A DNA stretch of 64,000 bases from Pelomonas sp041914785 (GCA_041914785.1 JAYSCT010000003.1:1-64000), one strand, 5' to 3'. Shown: positions 1 through 9,005, counted from the first letter of the stretch. Notes: a model not told the origin generated them from the sequence alone. Translations and numbers: made by a program.

Positions 1-209
1 CTGGGTTTCCATCCAGCTATTCTGACGTCACTGGAGCTAAATAGATACCCCTTATGTTTGTACAGTACGCGGCGATAGGTGAAAAGCGCCGAGCGTTTGC
101 TTTGACGCCGAGCAAGGCCTAGGTCACCGGGTGAGCCACCACATCTAGTAGGTCACGGGCGCAACGCTGAGCGATACAACATGCCGCTTTACATTGCTGA
201 CCGGCTATC

Positions 210-317
210 GTGCCGCGCCCGCCTCAAGCCTTCCCGGAGAACATGCTGGCTGATACGAAGACAGGCGCCGCGACGCGCCACCCGCTCGAAATCGCACTGA
301 AGGCGGGTGATCCATGA
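210..317 (+). CDS. possible 35-aa small protein
   Basis: A short frame opens at GTG 210 (alternative ATG 243) and ends in a TGA that overlaps the ATG of the next gene as ATGA, the arrangement expected for translational coupling. The peptide is polar, ends in an ALKAGDP-like tail, and has no recognised motif. The frame is open only from position 201, so it could be chance; the overlap is the main support. The rest of the first 313 bases shows nothing else I can support. Confidence 0.25.
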   Translation: MPRPPQAFPENMLADTKTGAATRHPLEIALKAGDP

Positions 318-1249
318 ACGCTCTCGTCCGATTCATCGTGGACGCCGTCCAAACTCAGTTCGGAGTGCCTGGCGCCATGCGACGAGCGTTGGCCAACTGT
401 TCGGTCTTCACCGGTACACCGTTGGAACCTCCACGAACGATCGATGCCGACAGCGTCGTTCGATGGACTGATCTGGGAGATGACTTTCATACGTGGCCAC
501 GGAAAGAGCGTGGCCATTTGATGGGGTGGCGCTGGGCTGCCGGTCACTACGACAGCATCACCATCCACCGGGCGGAGTACGCTGCGCTTGAAGTGGCGAC
601 CGTCGTTGACGGATGGCATTGCGACATCTCAGAACTCGATGGGTTCACCAGTTCGAAGTCGACGTTGTCGAAATTTCGATCAACCGATGAAATGGTGGAG
701 ACCAACAGCAAGGAGATGATCGATCGCATCGACGCGGCAAAGCTGGATGAAAACTTGGCGCACAAGGAGATTCGCATCCTCCACACCGAGAACCCATCGG
801 ACCACTTCATGCGCTTTGCGTGGGACGGCAGATTGTTCCTGTCCAACAGCGGCGGATCGCATCATCTCGCGGCTGCGAAATACATCGCCAAGCGTCTGAA
901 CGTGAAGGTCGACCTCTGCGCACGGCTGTATACCTATTCGCTGGACACCCAAGCGGTGCGATCGCTTTGTTCGGACTTTGAGATGGTCGTCATCGACGAT
1001 TCACCCACGGTGTGGCTCAAGATCATGGATGAGCTGCGGGCGTTCCGCGCCACATGGTTTCATCACAAGCTGCCGCGGCAGGCTGGATGGCACCGCGTCA
1101 TCCTCCTTCCACGCGCAGAACCAAGATCTGTCGCTGCCGCGAGCGAGTTGCGTCGAGCCGGTGCCCTGTCGCTGAATGAGCATCTTCTTGGGCTGTTGGC
1201 CAGGCAGTCCAAGCAATTGGAGAATTGGGGCCGGACCGTCTTGGTGTGA
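314..1249 (+). CDS. hypothetical protein, 311 aa
   Basis: I do not recognise a family with certainty. The protein is soluble, with no signal peptide or membrane segment. A central stretch (about residues 150-190) contains SDHFMRFAWDGRLFLSNSGG followed by a His-His pair and a helical KYIAKRL segment, which looks like a folded catalytic or binding core, but no known active-site signature is evident. An AGGCGGGTG stretch lies upstream of the ATG. Only 11 bp separate it from the downstream Zn-ribbon gene, so the two probably form an operon. Base composition is lower in GC than the core genes further right, as for all genes in this accessory block. Confidence 0.7.
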   Translation: MNALVRFIVDAVQTQFGVPGAMRRALANCSVFTGTPLEPPRTIDADSVVRWTDLGDDFHTWPRKERGHLMGWRWAAGHYDSITIHRAEYAALEVATVVDGWHCDISELDGFTSSKSTLSKFRSTDEMVETNSKEMIDRIDAAKLDENLAHKEIRILHTENPSDHFMRFAWDGRLFLSNSGGSHHLAAAKYIAKRLNVKVDLCARLYTYSLDTQAVRSLCSDFEMVVIDDSPTVWLKIMDELRAFRATWFHHKLPRQAGWHRVILLPRAEPRSVAAASELRRAGALSLNEHLLGLLARQSKQLENWGRTVLV

Positions 1250-1260
1250 GAGAAAACTTG

Positions 1261-2070
1261 ATGTCGATGCCTATCGGTACGTGCAAGCTGTGCTTGACGC
1301 CTGCGGTTGAGCTACGCGACAGCCATTACATCCCGGCGGCCGTCTTCAGGCAGTTGCGCGACGCAGAAGCACGCAGCCCGCACCCGTACGTCATCACGGA
1401 CCGCGGCAGCGTTCAGAGCTCGAAGCAGCAGAAGGCACATTTGCTGTGCGACGCATGCGAAGGCCGCCTCAGCGCCAACGGTGAAGACTGGGTCCTGAAG
1501 CATTTTCTGAAGGCCGACGGCACGTTCAAGCTCGAGGACATCCTGCGTAGCCGCACGCCGTTCGCTGAGCTGGAGGGCAATCCGAACCGCTTCTACCTTG
1601 CAGGCGACATCCCGCAGATCGACACTGCAGCGTTGTCGTACTTCGCGGCAAGCATCTTCTGGCGAGGGTCCATTCACCCTTGGAACACCGACTCGACCGT
1701 GCCCATCCCGCTAGGGAAGTACGCTGAGCCGTTCCGGCGCTACCTAATGGGCGAGCAAGCGTTCCCTGCCGATTCAGCGCTCTTCCTTGCAGTGCGTGAT
1801 GGCGATGCAGTGTCTATGCTCACCGCCTCACCGTATGGCGGGCGTGTCGATGGCATCTGGACCTATCGTTTCGCCATGCCTGGCTTGGTCTTTATCCTGA
1901 ACGTGGGCAGGCAGCTCACGGCCAAGATGCACCAATACTGCTTCGCCAAGGGAGAACGCAATCCGATGGTGTGGACGTCAGCGCTTGAGGAATACCTTCA
2001 AGAGCAGGCCGTCAATGTCGTGCAGGCACAAGCCAAAGTCGGACGCCCTGCTGCGCGACCAAAGCGTTGA
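1261..2070 (+). CDS. Zn-ribbon / HNH-like protein, 269 aa
   Basis: The N-terminus carries CKLC (residues 8-11), then a DSHYIP motif, then CDAC followed by E about 40 residues later. Two CxxC pairs bracketing a conserved Ser-His segment resemble the treble-clef core of HNH-type nucleases, where the pairs bind structural Zn and the His is catalytic. The remaining two thirds has aromatic-rich segments (YFAASIFWRGS) but no recognised domain. The start was placed at ATG 1261 because GAGAG precedes it and the upstream gene stops at 1249; an earlier in-frame codon at 1225 would overlap that gene. Nuclease activity is an inference from the motif layout; a purely structural Zn-binding protein is equally possible. 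Confidence 0.7.
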   Translation: MSMPIGTCKLCLTPAVELRDSHYIPAAVFRQLRDAEARSPHPYVITDRGSVQSSKQQKAHLLCDACEGRLSANGEDWVLKHFLKADGTFKLEDILRSRTPFAELEGNPNRFYLAGDIPQIDTAALSYFAASIFWRGSIHPWNTDSTVPIPLGKYAEPFRRYLMGEQAFPADSALFLAVRDGDAVSMLTASPYGGRVDGIWTYRFAMPGLVFILNVGRQLTAKMHQYCFAKGERNPMVWTSALEEYLQEQAVNVVQAQAKVGRPAARPKR

Positions 2071-2134
2071 CAGAGGCGACAGCAATGAGGCAGCCAATCA
2101 GGTAACGGGGGATGCTCTGTCCTGAGCCCCGAGT

Positions 2135-2488
2135 TCAGGACAGATCCCAGGCATCGACAGTCCAGGAGTGGGTGCTGTTGCAACTGGCGAGGCGATCGTT
2201 GTCGATCGTCATGGGGCCGCTCCAACCTCGCGGCGTGACGTAGTCGTCGCCGATGACCTCTGGACCGTCGTGCAGTGGCGGATGCCCGGATCGGAGATAG
2301 GGCAAAACGCATTCGGCGGGCACAAGGAACCGCGTCGGATAGCCGTGGCGTGACACGCATTGAGCCTTGCCGTCACGCTCGAGGGCATCCAACCAGTCGA
2401 TGCCACTGACGCTTGTTTCCCACTTCGCGAGCACGTCGCTGTCCGACGCGTCGACACCGGGTCGCACGATGATCATCCAGCCCAACAT
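2135..2488 (-). CDS. hypothetical protein, 117 aa
   Basis: A small acidic, Trp-rich soluble protein opening with MLGWMIIVRP. No motif or signal peptide was recognised. A good ribosome-binding site (AGGAG, spacing 7) precedes the ATG. It stands alone, convergent with the gene ending at 2070. The length and start signal make it a likely real gene of unknown function, possibly a conserved accessory-region orphan. Confidence 0.55.
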   Translation of the reverse strand: MLGWMIIVRPGVDASDSDVLAKWETSVSGIDWLDALERDGKAQCVSRHGYPTRFLVPAECVLPYLRSGHPPLHDGPEVIGDDYVTPRGWSGPMTIDNDRLASCNSTHSWTVDAWDLS

Positions 2489-2809
2489 CGCATGCTCCTA
2501 TCAGATGCCCAAAGAGGCGCGTCATTCAGGACACGATTGTGGACAAGAACGGTAGCGTGTCAGTATCAAGTCAATGTCGCCTATGGCTTTTCCTGATTCA
2601 TCGCTGTTTTTCATTCGGGACAATCGTTGGCTGCTGGGAGTCAAAGAGTTAGCGTTTTCACGGTGACCTTTCGATACCCACGGCGCCTGAACGTTAGATT
2701 GCCTTCCCCCGAAAGCCTCGTCAGGTGCAGTTCAGCATGAGCACTTTGTGGTACGTGATGATGCGCGGCTGCAAGACCACCTGCAACTTTGGCGACCAGG
2801 GATGCACTG
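2489..2809. other. intergenic stretch without a supported gene
   Basis: About 320 bases between a leftward and a rightward gene, which should hold both promoters. I see no convincing coding frame, RNA gene or repeat in it. Confidence 0.4.
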
Positions 2810-3148
2810 ATGAGTAGCCCAAGGGAACATGACCTTCGAACCCTATTTCTGCACCATGTGGTGGTCCGGAAGATTCGGGCTGAGCCGGCGCTGTTCGGCC
2901 AGGTTCATGAGAGGCTGAAGAGCCAAGTCGCCGGTAGCGACGCATTCAGATCCGCCAGCTTCATGCAATGGTGCGAACTGTTCGCCAAGGGTGTGGACGA
3001 GGCTCTCGCCGCTGCCATCGAGGACTCCGATCGAGGCCGGGTCTTGCGAGCTGCAAGCCCTTTCTCGAATCTTCTGACCGAGCAGGAGGGCCTCGAATTT
3101 GTCAGGTCCTGGACGCTCCATCAAGGCGCGCTACGCTTCGACTCATAG
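2810..3148 (+). CDS. hypothetical protein, 112 aa
   Basis: An all-helical soluble protein with regular amphipathic segments (LRTLFLHHVVVRKIRAEP, then EQEGLEFVRSWTLHQGALR at the C-terminus). No known domain was recognised. The start is set at ATG 2810 (MSSPREH); an in-frame codon 21 bases upstream is possible. Its 3' end overlaps by 6 bp the convergent gene ending at 3143. Confidence 0.5.
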   Translation: MSSPREHDLRTLFLHHVVVRKIRAEPALFGQVHERLKSQVAGSDAFRSASFMQWCELFAKGVDEALAAAIEDSDRGRVLRAASPFSNLLTEQEGLEFVRSWTLHQGALRFDS

Positions 3149-3934
3149 CTTCGCGTCACCGACCTTCGGCTTCTCGCCATTGATGTTGCCGGCGCCAGAG
3201 GCCATGAACCGCATGAACTCGCGCCCACCATCGAGGTCAACCAACTGGCCGAAACCGCTGGCCATGATCTTCGCGCCGTTCTTGTCCTGAGGCGAATACA
3301 GAACACCAAAGGCCTTCTTGCACGACGGATCCAACTTGATGCTGTCGTTGTCGCCTCGACGGACGAATGGGAAGTCGATGCACTGACCTTCGAAGGAATG
3401 GACACCGTCGATGGCTGGTGCGCCAGGGCGGGAAGAGATCGAGCCCCCGTTGACCACCATGAAGTTGCTCTGAATCTCTGCAGCGCCGCCGTACTTCGCC
3501 TTGAGCTCTGAAGTCATCCGTTCGTAGTCGTACTTCCCGCTCGCGTCGTCGCGCCAGATGGCCCAAACGCGCCCCTCGTGGATGAAGATCTTGATGAAGT
3601 TCAGGTTGCTCTTGGTCTCGGGATAGAGGTCGAACCTCACGCCCGCCTTGACCTTCGCGTGTGTCGCCGGGCTGGTGAGCACGTAGTCGGTCTGCCTGAG
3701 ATTCACCGTGCGGCCCTCGGCGTCTTTGCTGCCTGGCGGAAAGCGCTTGCGAATCGCCGCGGTGGCATCGGCCTCGCTCATGCCCAACTTCACCCCGAGC
3801 AGGTCGTATGTTGCGATGTTGGCGCCGACCGGCTTGTAGATGCCGGCGGCCAACGCGGCAATCGCCATGAGGTAAGTAGCAAGAGCTACGGCTGTGCGGC
3901 GGATGATGAGATGGAAAGTCTGAGAGCTATGCAT
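3143..3934 (-). CDS. secreted hypothetical protein, 263 aa
   Basis: The N-terminus is a typical Sec signal (basic IIRRTA, hydrophobic VALATYLMAIAALAAG), so the protein is probably periplasmic or exported. After it, the sequence YDLLGVKLGMSEADATAAIR resembles short repeats in periplasmic proteins where a conserved turn and helix follow a 'GMS' motif. Two Cys (in EGQCIDFPF and DPSCKKAF) in the C-terminal third could form a disulfide. Family not recognised. No strong ribosome-binding site is visible upstream of the ATG. Confidence 0.65.
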   Translation of the reverse strand: MHSSQTFHLIIRRTAVALATYLMAIAALAAGIYKPVGANIATYDLLGVKLGMSEADATAAIRKRFPPGSKDAEGRTVNLRQTDYVLTSPATHAKVKAGVRFDLYPETKSNLNFIKIFIHEGRVWAIWRDDASGKYDYERMTSELKAKYGGAAEIQSNFMVVNGGSISSRPGAPAIDGVHSFEGQCIDFPFVRRGDNDSIKLDPSCKKAFGVLYSPQDKNGAKIMASGFGQLVDLDGGREFMRFMASGAGNINGEKPKVGDAKL

Positions 3935-4042
3935 GTGAGGTGCTTCGTGAAAATGAAGGACGAGTTCCGGCGCACCGCGGTTTGCGGCGTGGTCTCGGGA
4001 GTTGTGGAGGCGGCTTTGCTAAGCCGCTTTGCTTGCGGTCTG

Positions 4043-4297
4043 CTAACGCTTTGCTAGATCGCGTGTCGCTGGCAGGCGGTCGTTGACCGCGCCGTTGAGC
4101 TGGGGGTCGTTGTCACGTCTGGCGGCTTCAGCGGCCGCCAACCACGTCGATGCCGTGCCCGCTGGCGATGGCGCTGCTGTCCGCGCCGTCGGTGCCGACG
4201 CCGTTTGGCTCGGCACCATTGGCGGTGTGGCAGAGACGTCTTGCGCGATCAGCAGTGCTGTAGATGCCCAGATCACGCTGAGCGTTTGGATCTTCAT
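4043..4297 (-). CDS. small secreted protein, 84 aa
   Basis: A 23-residue signal peptide (MKIQTLSVIWASTALLIAQD, then VSA as the likely cleavage motif) is followed by a Pro/Thr/Ala-rich linker and a short helix ending in ATRDLAKR. A strong GGGGAGG ribosome-binding site lies just upstream of the ATG. It lies about 110 bp upstream of the secreted gene at 3143-3934 on the same strand, so the two may share transcription. Function unknown. Confidence 0.55.
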   Translation of the reverse strand: MKIQTLSVIWASTALLIAQDVSATPPMVPSQTASAPTARTAAPSPAGTASTWLAAAEAARRDNDPQLNGAVNDRLPATRDLAKR

Positions 4298-4451
4298 CGC
4301 TTACCTCCCCAGGTAGAACTTGGGGCTGTCCGGGCCGTACTTCTTGAGGTGCGCCCAGCGCCCCGCGTGAACCATAATGATTCACAAAGAGCACGTAATG
4401 TATAACGGAAGTGGTGGAGTGAAAAGGTGCTGGATTTGATCCTTCTGGGTC

Positions 4452-4706
4452 ATGCCCAAGACCAAAAAACCACTGAGCTCGCGCGAAGTCTTCGCGAGGA
4501 ACCTGCGCCGTGCTCGACGCCTGAAAGACCTGACGCAGGAGAGCGTGGCGCTCGACGCCGGCGTGCCGCGGGCCTATTTGTCCAGAGTGGAACGCGGGAC
4601 GATCAACATCAGCATGGACAGTGCCGACGCGTTGGCGCAGGCGCTGGGCGTGCCATTGCGCGACCTGGTCGATCCAGCCATGTTCGCTGGCTTCGATGAG
4701 CAGTGA
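4452..4706 (+). CDS. XRE-family transcriptional regulator, 84 aa
   Basis: A single Cro/C1-type helix-turn-helix fills the protein: LRRARRLKDLTQESVALDAG (first helices and turn), VPRAYLSRVERGTINIS (recognition helix and signature), then helices 4-5 ending in LGVPLRDLVDP. It has no sensor domain, so it is a minimal DNA-binding regulator of the kind found beside toxin genes or in mobile elements. It is transcribed divergently from the small secreted gene at 4297. The upstream 150 bp is AT-richer (ATGTATAACG near 4400) and a plausible promoter region. No partner toxin is adjacent. Confidence 0.85.
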   Translation: MPKTKKPLSSREVFARNLRRARRLKDLTQESVALDAGVPRAYLSRVERGTINISMDSADALAQALGVPLRDLVDPAMFAGFDEQ

Positions 4707-4829
4707 ACGTCACGGGTCTTCCCCCGTCGCAGGCGTGAGGTCGTTGGCTCACAATCCAGCTCGGGCAGCTTTGCTCCGTGTTCTTCCTCCCTGAGCACGT
4801 GGCGTCATTCCACGCGATGAGCCATTTGA

Positions 4830-4858
4830 GACCTCGGCCACGGCCGAGGTCCTTTTTT
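4830..4858 (+). terminator. rho-independent terminator
   Basis: A perfect stem, GACCTCGGCC paired with GGCCGAGGTC around a two-base loop, is followed by CTTTTTT. It ends the transcript of the XRE gene about 120 bp upstream. Confidence 0.85.
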
Positions 4859-4879
4859 CTGCCCTGGCTCGGAAGCCGA

Positions 4880-5083
4880 TCAGAAGCTTCGTGTCGAAGC
4901 CGATAGCAGTCGCTGTGAGGCGCCTTGCAACGCGTTTGCCCGTGCCTGCATCCTCAATGCTTCAGCTTGCACCCTGACGGTCTCCTGCAGTATCGCGGTC
5001 GCGTGTTGGCTCTGAACGCTCGCATAAACCTGCGCGACAGCAGCAAGCGCCAAAAGGATGGGGCTGGCCCAGTTCTTGATCAT
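4880..5083 (-). CDS. small membrane-anchored helical protein, 67 aa
   Basis: The N-terminal segment NWASPILLALAAVAQVYAS is a probable membrane anchor, followed by a polar, Gln/Ala/Arg-rich helix of about 45 residues with coiled-coil character. The ATG lies one base after the stop of the upstream 216-aa gene (TGA-A-ATG), so it is probably translationally coupled to it and is the last gene of a three-gene operon. A longer frame reaches back to 5422 but only by running through the upstream gene. Confidence 0.55.
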   Translation of the reverse strand: MIKNWASPILLALAAVAQVYASVQSQHATAILQETVRVQAEALRMQARANALQGASQRLLSASTRSF

Positions 5084-5084
5084 T

Positions 5085-5735
5085 TCAGTGTCCTGATTCA
5101 GGGGCTGCGTCATCCACGCCAAAGACGTACGACTGCCAGTAGGTTTTAGGGCCGCGCTCGCCGAGTGCGCGTTCTCCAAACGCGAAGATGGCAGCGAACA
5201 CACCGTCGTCAAGGTAGCCCCGGGTCCATTCCGAGACGCATTCCAGTTCCGCGGTGCCATTGGCCTTGGAGCAGAAGATCGACATGTGATGACGTGCCGC
5301 TGCATGCAGTTCCTTCCACAGAGTTGCTCCGAATCTCTTTTCGGCATCTGCGTTGAGGTAACCGCTTTCAAAGGATGAGGCAACAACGGTTGCTCGATCG
5401 CCAGCGCGGCACCAGTCGTCAAGGCTCATCTGGTCAAAGTGCTCCGCGAGCGCAAGAAGATCCGCGTCGGGTGCGACGGAAACCAGCGGTTGCACCAACG
5501 TCACAAAGTCAGTTCTTAGCGGATCCGCACGCTCACGCGCCAAACGCCCCCGAATGATCAGGTCACGCTCCTCGACTAACAGAGGCGAATCGGCTTGGCC
5601 CGCGTCGTATGCAGACGCCGCAGCGGCAAGTGCCCGCTCATGGTGCTTGTACGAGGATAAGAAGTTGATGGGTTCAAGAACGCGAGACAGAGCGAGTTCA
5701 GTTCGCGCAAGGAGCGCGTAGTTCGTTGCGCTCAT
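5085..5735 (-). CDS. hypothetical protein, 216 aa
   Basis: A largely helical soluble protein with no motif I recognise. Its ATG overlaps the stop of the upstream 85-aa gene as ATGA and its stop is one base before the downstream membrane protein, so it is the middle gene of a tight operon. The C-terminal half is Trp/Phe-rich (VSEWTRGYLDDGVFAAIFAF). Conserved operon structure suggests the three products work together, but the function is unknown. Confidence 0.6.
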   Translation of the reverse strand: MSATNYALLARTELALSRVLEPINFLSSYKHHERALAAAASAYDAGQADSPLLVEERDLIIRGRLARERADPLRTDFVTLVQPLVSVAPDADLLALAEHFDQMSLDDWCRAGDRATVVASSFESGYLNADAEKRFGATLWKELHAAARHHMSIFCSKANGTAELECVSEWTRGYLDDGVFAAIFAFGERALGERGPKTYWQSYVFGVDDAAPESGH

Positions 5736-5989
5736 GCGCGTGCGCCCATCGCGCCATCAACACCGGCAGCGGCTGCTGCAGGCTCTTCGACGAAGTACGG
5801 ACAGTCGTCCAGGTATCGGTGCAGATTGAACTCACCGCCTCGCTGGCATGGCGTGCACCGATACAAGGGGCGGTGCCAATCGATCTCCGCAGTGTCCTGC
5901 ATCAGGGTCTGATCTACAGGCGCATCCGGTGCGCTGTTCCAACGTTCGTCCGCCATCGCTGAGCTCTGCCTGTTCCCGAAGGTATCCAT
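5732..5989 (-). CDS. hypothetical protein with Cys cluster, 85 aa
   Basis: A short polar protein with CTPC (a CxxC pair) followed by a third Cys about 15 residues on (YLDDCPYF), a possible small Zn site lacking an obvious fourth ligand unless a His in FNLHRY serves. It is the first gene of the operon running to 4880 and overlaps the next gene by ATGA. The start could also be the internal ATG 33 bases downstream. Confidence 0.45.
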   Translation of the reverse strand: MDTFGNRQSSAMADERWNSAPDAPVDQTLMQDTAEIDWHRPLYRCTPCQRGGEFNLHRYLDDCPYFVEEPAAAAAGVDGAMGARA

Positions 5990-6103
5990 GCTCCCAGAAA
6001 AGGAGCCGACGGCAGGCCCATCAAGCGTCCTAAGGGGTGGCTCATTTCGAGGGCGAAAGCCCTGGCGTTTGGTCTACGGGGCGGCACGTGATACCTTGGC
6101 CGC

Positions 6104-6280
6104 ATGGCAAGCACTTCTGGCCCTGCAGCCAACCCACCAGCTCGCGCGGTATGCGGCCCTACGCTGAACGTGGCGCTGCACGCGCAGATCGCCAAGGATG
6201 GTTCAGCCAGGCCTAGCACGTTGGCGTCGGCGCTCGCCGCTTTGGAGGCACTTCGTCGAGCACAGGCTGAGCGGCGGTAG
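6104..6280 (+). CDS. possible 58-aa small protein
   Basis: An ATG frame of 58 codons encodes an Ala/Arg-rich peptide with a helical C-terminus (LASALAALEALRRAQAERR). It lies between two leftward genes in otherwise empty sequence. No motif and no strong ribosome-binding site; it may be chance in high-GC DNA. Confidence 0.25.
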   Translation: MASTSGPAANPPARAVCGPTLNVALHAQIAKDGSARPSTLASALAALEALRRAQAERR

Positions 6281-6346
6281 TTTTGCGGTCAAGACCCGCA
6301 ATTGCGGCCACGTCCCGCAATTGACCGCAATCGGGTGTCCGGATTA

Positions 6347-9001
6347 TCAAGACGACTTCAGCATCTTGCGAGCAGCCGTCAGCGTCTGGCGGCTCTTCCA
6401 GTAGTCGCGCCAAGGATCCTCCTTCTCGAAGGACAGGTACTCACGGGCGGTACTGATCGTCCACTGGGCGCCGCTCTTCAATGCGCTGAGCTGATCCCAA
6501 CTGATCGGCATCGACACGCCCAGGCCGGGTCGCGCCCGTGCCGAGAACGCTGCGGCCGTCGTCTGGCCGTGGCCGTTGCGGAGATAGTCGATGAAGATCT
6601 TGCCAATGCGATTTCCGCCACCGCTCTTGGCCACAAACCGCTGCGGAATGGTCTTGGCCATGTGGGCCACCACCGCCCGCGAGAAGTCCTTGACCACCTC
6701 GTAGTCGAGCTTTGGGGCCAGCGGAACGACCACGTGCAACCCCTTGCCACCGCTGGTCTTCAGCCAGGCTGCGAGCCCAAGCTGCTCGAGCATCGTGCGG
6801 GTGAGCAGCGCAGCCTCTTGCACATGCGCCCAGCTCACGCCTTCGCCGGGGTCCAGGTCGAAGATCACGCGATCGGGCTGATCAATGCGTTTCGCAGCGG
6901 AATTCCAGGTGTGGAACTCGACCACGTTGAGTTGTGCCGCGTTGATCAGCCCTTCAACGGTGTCCACCGACATCAGAGCTTCGTGACCTGGCCAAAGCGA
7001 GGGATCAAGATCCGTCATGCCTGGAATCTTGGCGTCGGAGTGCTTTTGGAAGAACAGCTGCTTCGTGATGCCCTGAGGAGCGCGCACGAGCGAGACCGGC
7101 CGGTTCTTCAGATGCACCAGGATGCGATCGGCGACGCTCTCGTAGAAGTGGACCAGGTCGATCTTTCGAAGTCCTGTCGACGGATCGATAACGCGGTCAG
7201 GGTTGGAGATCTTGACGCTGGTTCTCGGCTTCGCCGGTGCCTTGGGCGCTGCTGGCGGAGGCGTGGCTTGCTCGCGCCGAATCGACATTGGCGGCTTGTC
7301 CGTGCGCACGCCGCGGAAGGTGGCATGTCTGACGTTCCCGTCGGGTGTCCATTCCCCAAAGGCAACCTCGACGACCATTTCGGGTCGCACCCAGCGCTCC
7401 GTTCCTTTTGCCCGCTTTGACCACCGACCAGGCTTCGCCTCTTCGGGTTCCACCGCGGGCGTCCCGGTCTCAAGCTTGACCACCTGGTCATGCAGTTCGC
7501 GCCCCTGAGACGATGACCAGCCGGTGCCGACGGACCCGGCATACCTCAGCTTGCCGACGTCGTCGTAGTAGCCCAGCAGCAGCGCGCCGACCTCTCTTGC
7601 CGAGTTCGTCCGATCAGTAAACCCGACGACGACAAATTCCTGACGCCGCTGGCATTTCAGCTTGAGCCAGGCCTCGCTGCGGCCGGAGATGTAGGTGGAG
7701 TCGGCGGCTTTGAGCATCACGCCCTCCAAGCCCAACTGGCATGCAGCGCTGAGCACGGCTGCCGGCGCCGAAGGCAATTCCTCACTGAAGCGGATCCGCT
7801 CGCTGGCGCTGGCTTTGAGAAGCTCCTGGAGTACGAGGCGTCTGCTGCGCAGGGGAACCCCGCGGAGGTCGGTGTCGCCGAGGAACGGCACATCGAACAG
7901 GTAGAGGACGATGTCCTTCGTGCGCGAGTTGTCGAAGGCGTTCTGTAGCCTGTTGAAATCCGGCACGCCGGCTTCATTCAAGACGACCATTTCGCCATCA
8001 AGCCAGGCGCTATTGATGCCGATCGATTCGATCGCTTCGGCCAGCGATCCCAGTTTGCTGGTCCAGTCGTTGCCGTTGCGCGTGAGGACGCGGGCCTTGC
8101 CGCCCGCGATCCTGATCATGGCGCGATATCCGTCGAACTTGTTCTCGATGATCCACGAGCCGCCGGCAGGAGGGGCGGCGGTCAAGGTGGCGAGCTGAGG
8201 CTCGAGCTTCTCCGGCATGCGAGCCTTCACCGCTTTGCTCAGGTCTGGCCCTGTGGCCGGAGTAGCAGGTGCTGCGACGCGGGGCTCGCGTTCCTCGATC
8301 AGGCCCAAGGGCTTCTCGACCACGCTGTCGGGCAGCGCGGTGATCACGTCGTAGTCGGCGATCGGCCGTGCCCAGGCATCGCCGCGCTTCTTGAAGAGGA
8401 TCCACTGATCCTGTTTCTTCTCGCCTGGCTTGGAGATGCGCACCAGCTCCCACAGGCCAGCAAGCTTCTGGCCGTGCATCTCAAAGACCAGCTTGCCCTT
8501 GGCCAGCCCTTCACGAGCGTCGCCGATCGGCGTCCAGGTGCCGCGATCCCACACGATCACCGTGCCGGCGCCGTAGTGGCCCTTGGGGATTTCGCCTTCA
8601 AACGTGTTGTAGCTGATCGGGTGATCTTCGACGTGGATCGCCATCTGCTTCATGGCTGGGTCGTAGCTGGGTCCCTTGGGGACCGCCCAGCTGACCATCA
8701 CGCCATCAAGCTCCAGTCGAAAGTCGTAGTGCAGGCGCGAAGCCCAATGCTTCTGAATGACGAAGCCAAGAGGCGCCTGGCCCTTACGGCGGCCGACACG
8801 GCCCTCTGGCTCCGCCGTGCCGGTGAAGTCACGTTTCGCGTTGTAGCGTGCCAGCGGGACGTCGGGATCAGCTTCCTTGGCGCGAACCCGGCCAAGGCTT
8901 GCCGCGGATTTGCCGGCGGTCCTGCTCGTCTTCTTGGTTGCCGGCTTGGCGGTGGGTGATGGCTTCACCGACCGCGCTGGCGAGCGCTGGGCGGTGCCCA
9001 T
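6347..9001 (-). CDS. ligD: ATP-dependent DNA ligase LigD (PE-ligase-polymerase)
   Basis: A multifunctional end-joining ligase of about 884 aa. Order of domains: a basic, low-complexity N-terminal tail; the 3'-phosphoesterase (about residues 60-210, RLHYDFRLELDG at 89-100); the adenylating ligase (about 280-560, ENKFDGYR with the nucleotidyl Lys near 288, OB-fold after it); and the archaeo-eukaryotic primase-type polymerase (about 590-880, FDLDPGEG near 715). This is the order typical of many proteobacterial LigD proteins. LigD normally acts with Ku in non-homologous end joining; no Ku is present here. The start was set at ATG 9001, 4 bp after the DUF3606 gene; GAGGAG sits directly against it, so a slightly different start is possible. 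Confidence 0.95.
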   Translation of the reverse strand: MGTAQRSPARSVKPSPTAKPATKKTSRTAGKSAASLGRVRAKEADPDVPLARYNAKRDFTGTAEPEGRVGRRKGQAPLGFVIQKHWASRLHYDFRLELDGVMVSWAVPKGPSYDPAMKQMAIHVEDHPISYNTFEGEIPKGHYGAGTVIVWDRGTWTPIGDAREGLAKGKLVFEMHGQKLAGLWELVRISKPGEKKQDQWILFKKRGDAWARPIADYDVITALPDSVVEKPLGLIEEREPRVAAPATPATGPDLSKAVKARMPEKLEPQLATLTAAPPAGGSWIIENKFDGYRAMIRIAGGKARVLTRNGNDWTSKLGSLAEAIESIGINSAWLDGEMVVLNEAGVPDFNRLQNAFDNSRTKDIVLYLFDVPFLGDTDLRGVPLRSRRLVLQELLKASASERIRFSEELPSAPAAVLSAACQLGLEGVMLKAADSTYISGRSEAWLKLKCQRRQEFVVVGFTDRTNSAREVGALLLGYYDDVGKLRYAGSVGTGWSSSQGRELHDQVVKLETGTPAVEPEEAKPGRWSKRAKGTERWVRPEMVVEVAFGEWTPDGNVRHATFRGVRTDKPPMSIRREQATPPPAAPKAPAKPRTSVKISNPDRVIDPSTGLRKIDLVHFYESVADRILVHLKNRPVSLVRAPQGITKQLFFQKHSDAKIPGMTDLDPSLWPGHEALMSVDTVEGLINAAQLNVVEFHTWNSAAKRIDQPDRVIFDLDPGEGVSWAHVQEAALLTRTMLEQLGLAAWLKTSGGKGLHVVVPLAPKLDYEVVKDFSRAVVAHMAKTIPQRFVAKSGGGNRIGKIFIDYLRNGHGQTTAAAFSARARPGLGVSMPISWDQLSALKSGAQWTISTAREYLSFEKEDPWRDYWKSRQTLTAARKMLKSS

Positions 9002-9005
9002 CTCC

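Noticed and set aside
6302..7420. 372-codon frame antisense to ligD
   Set aside because: Opposite-strand shadow of a strongly supported gene in high-GC DNA; no motif or start signal.
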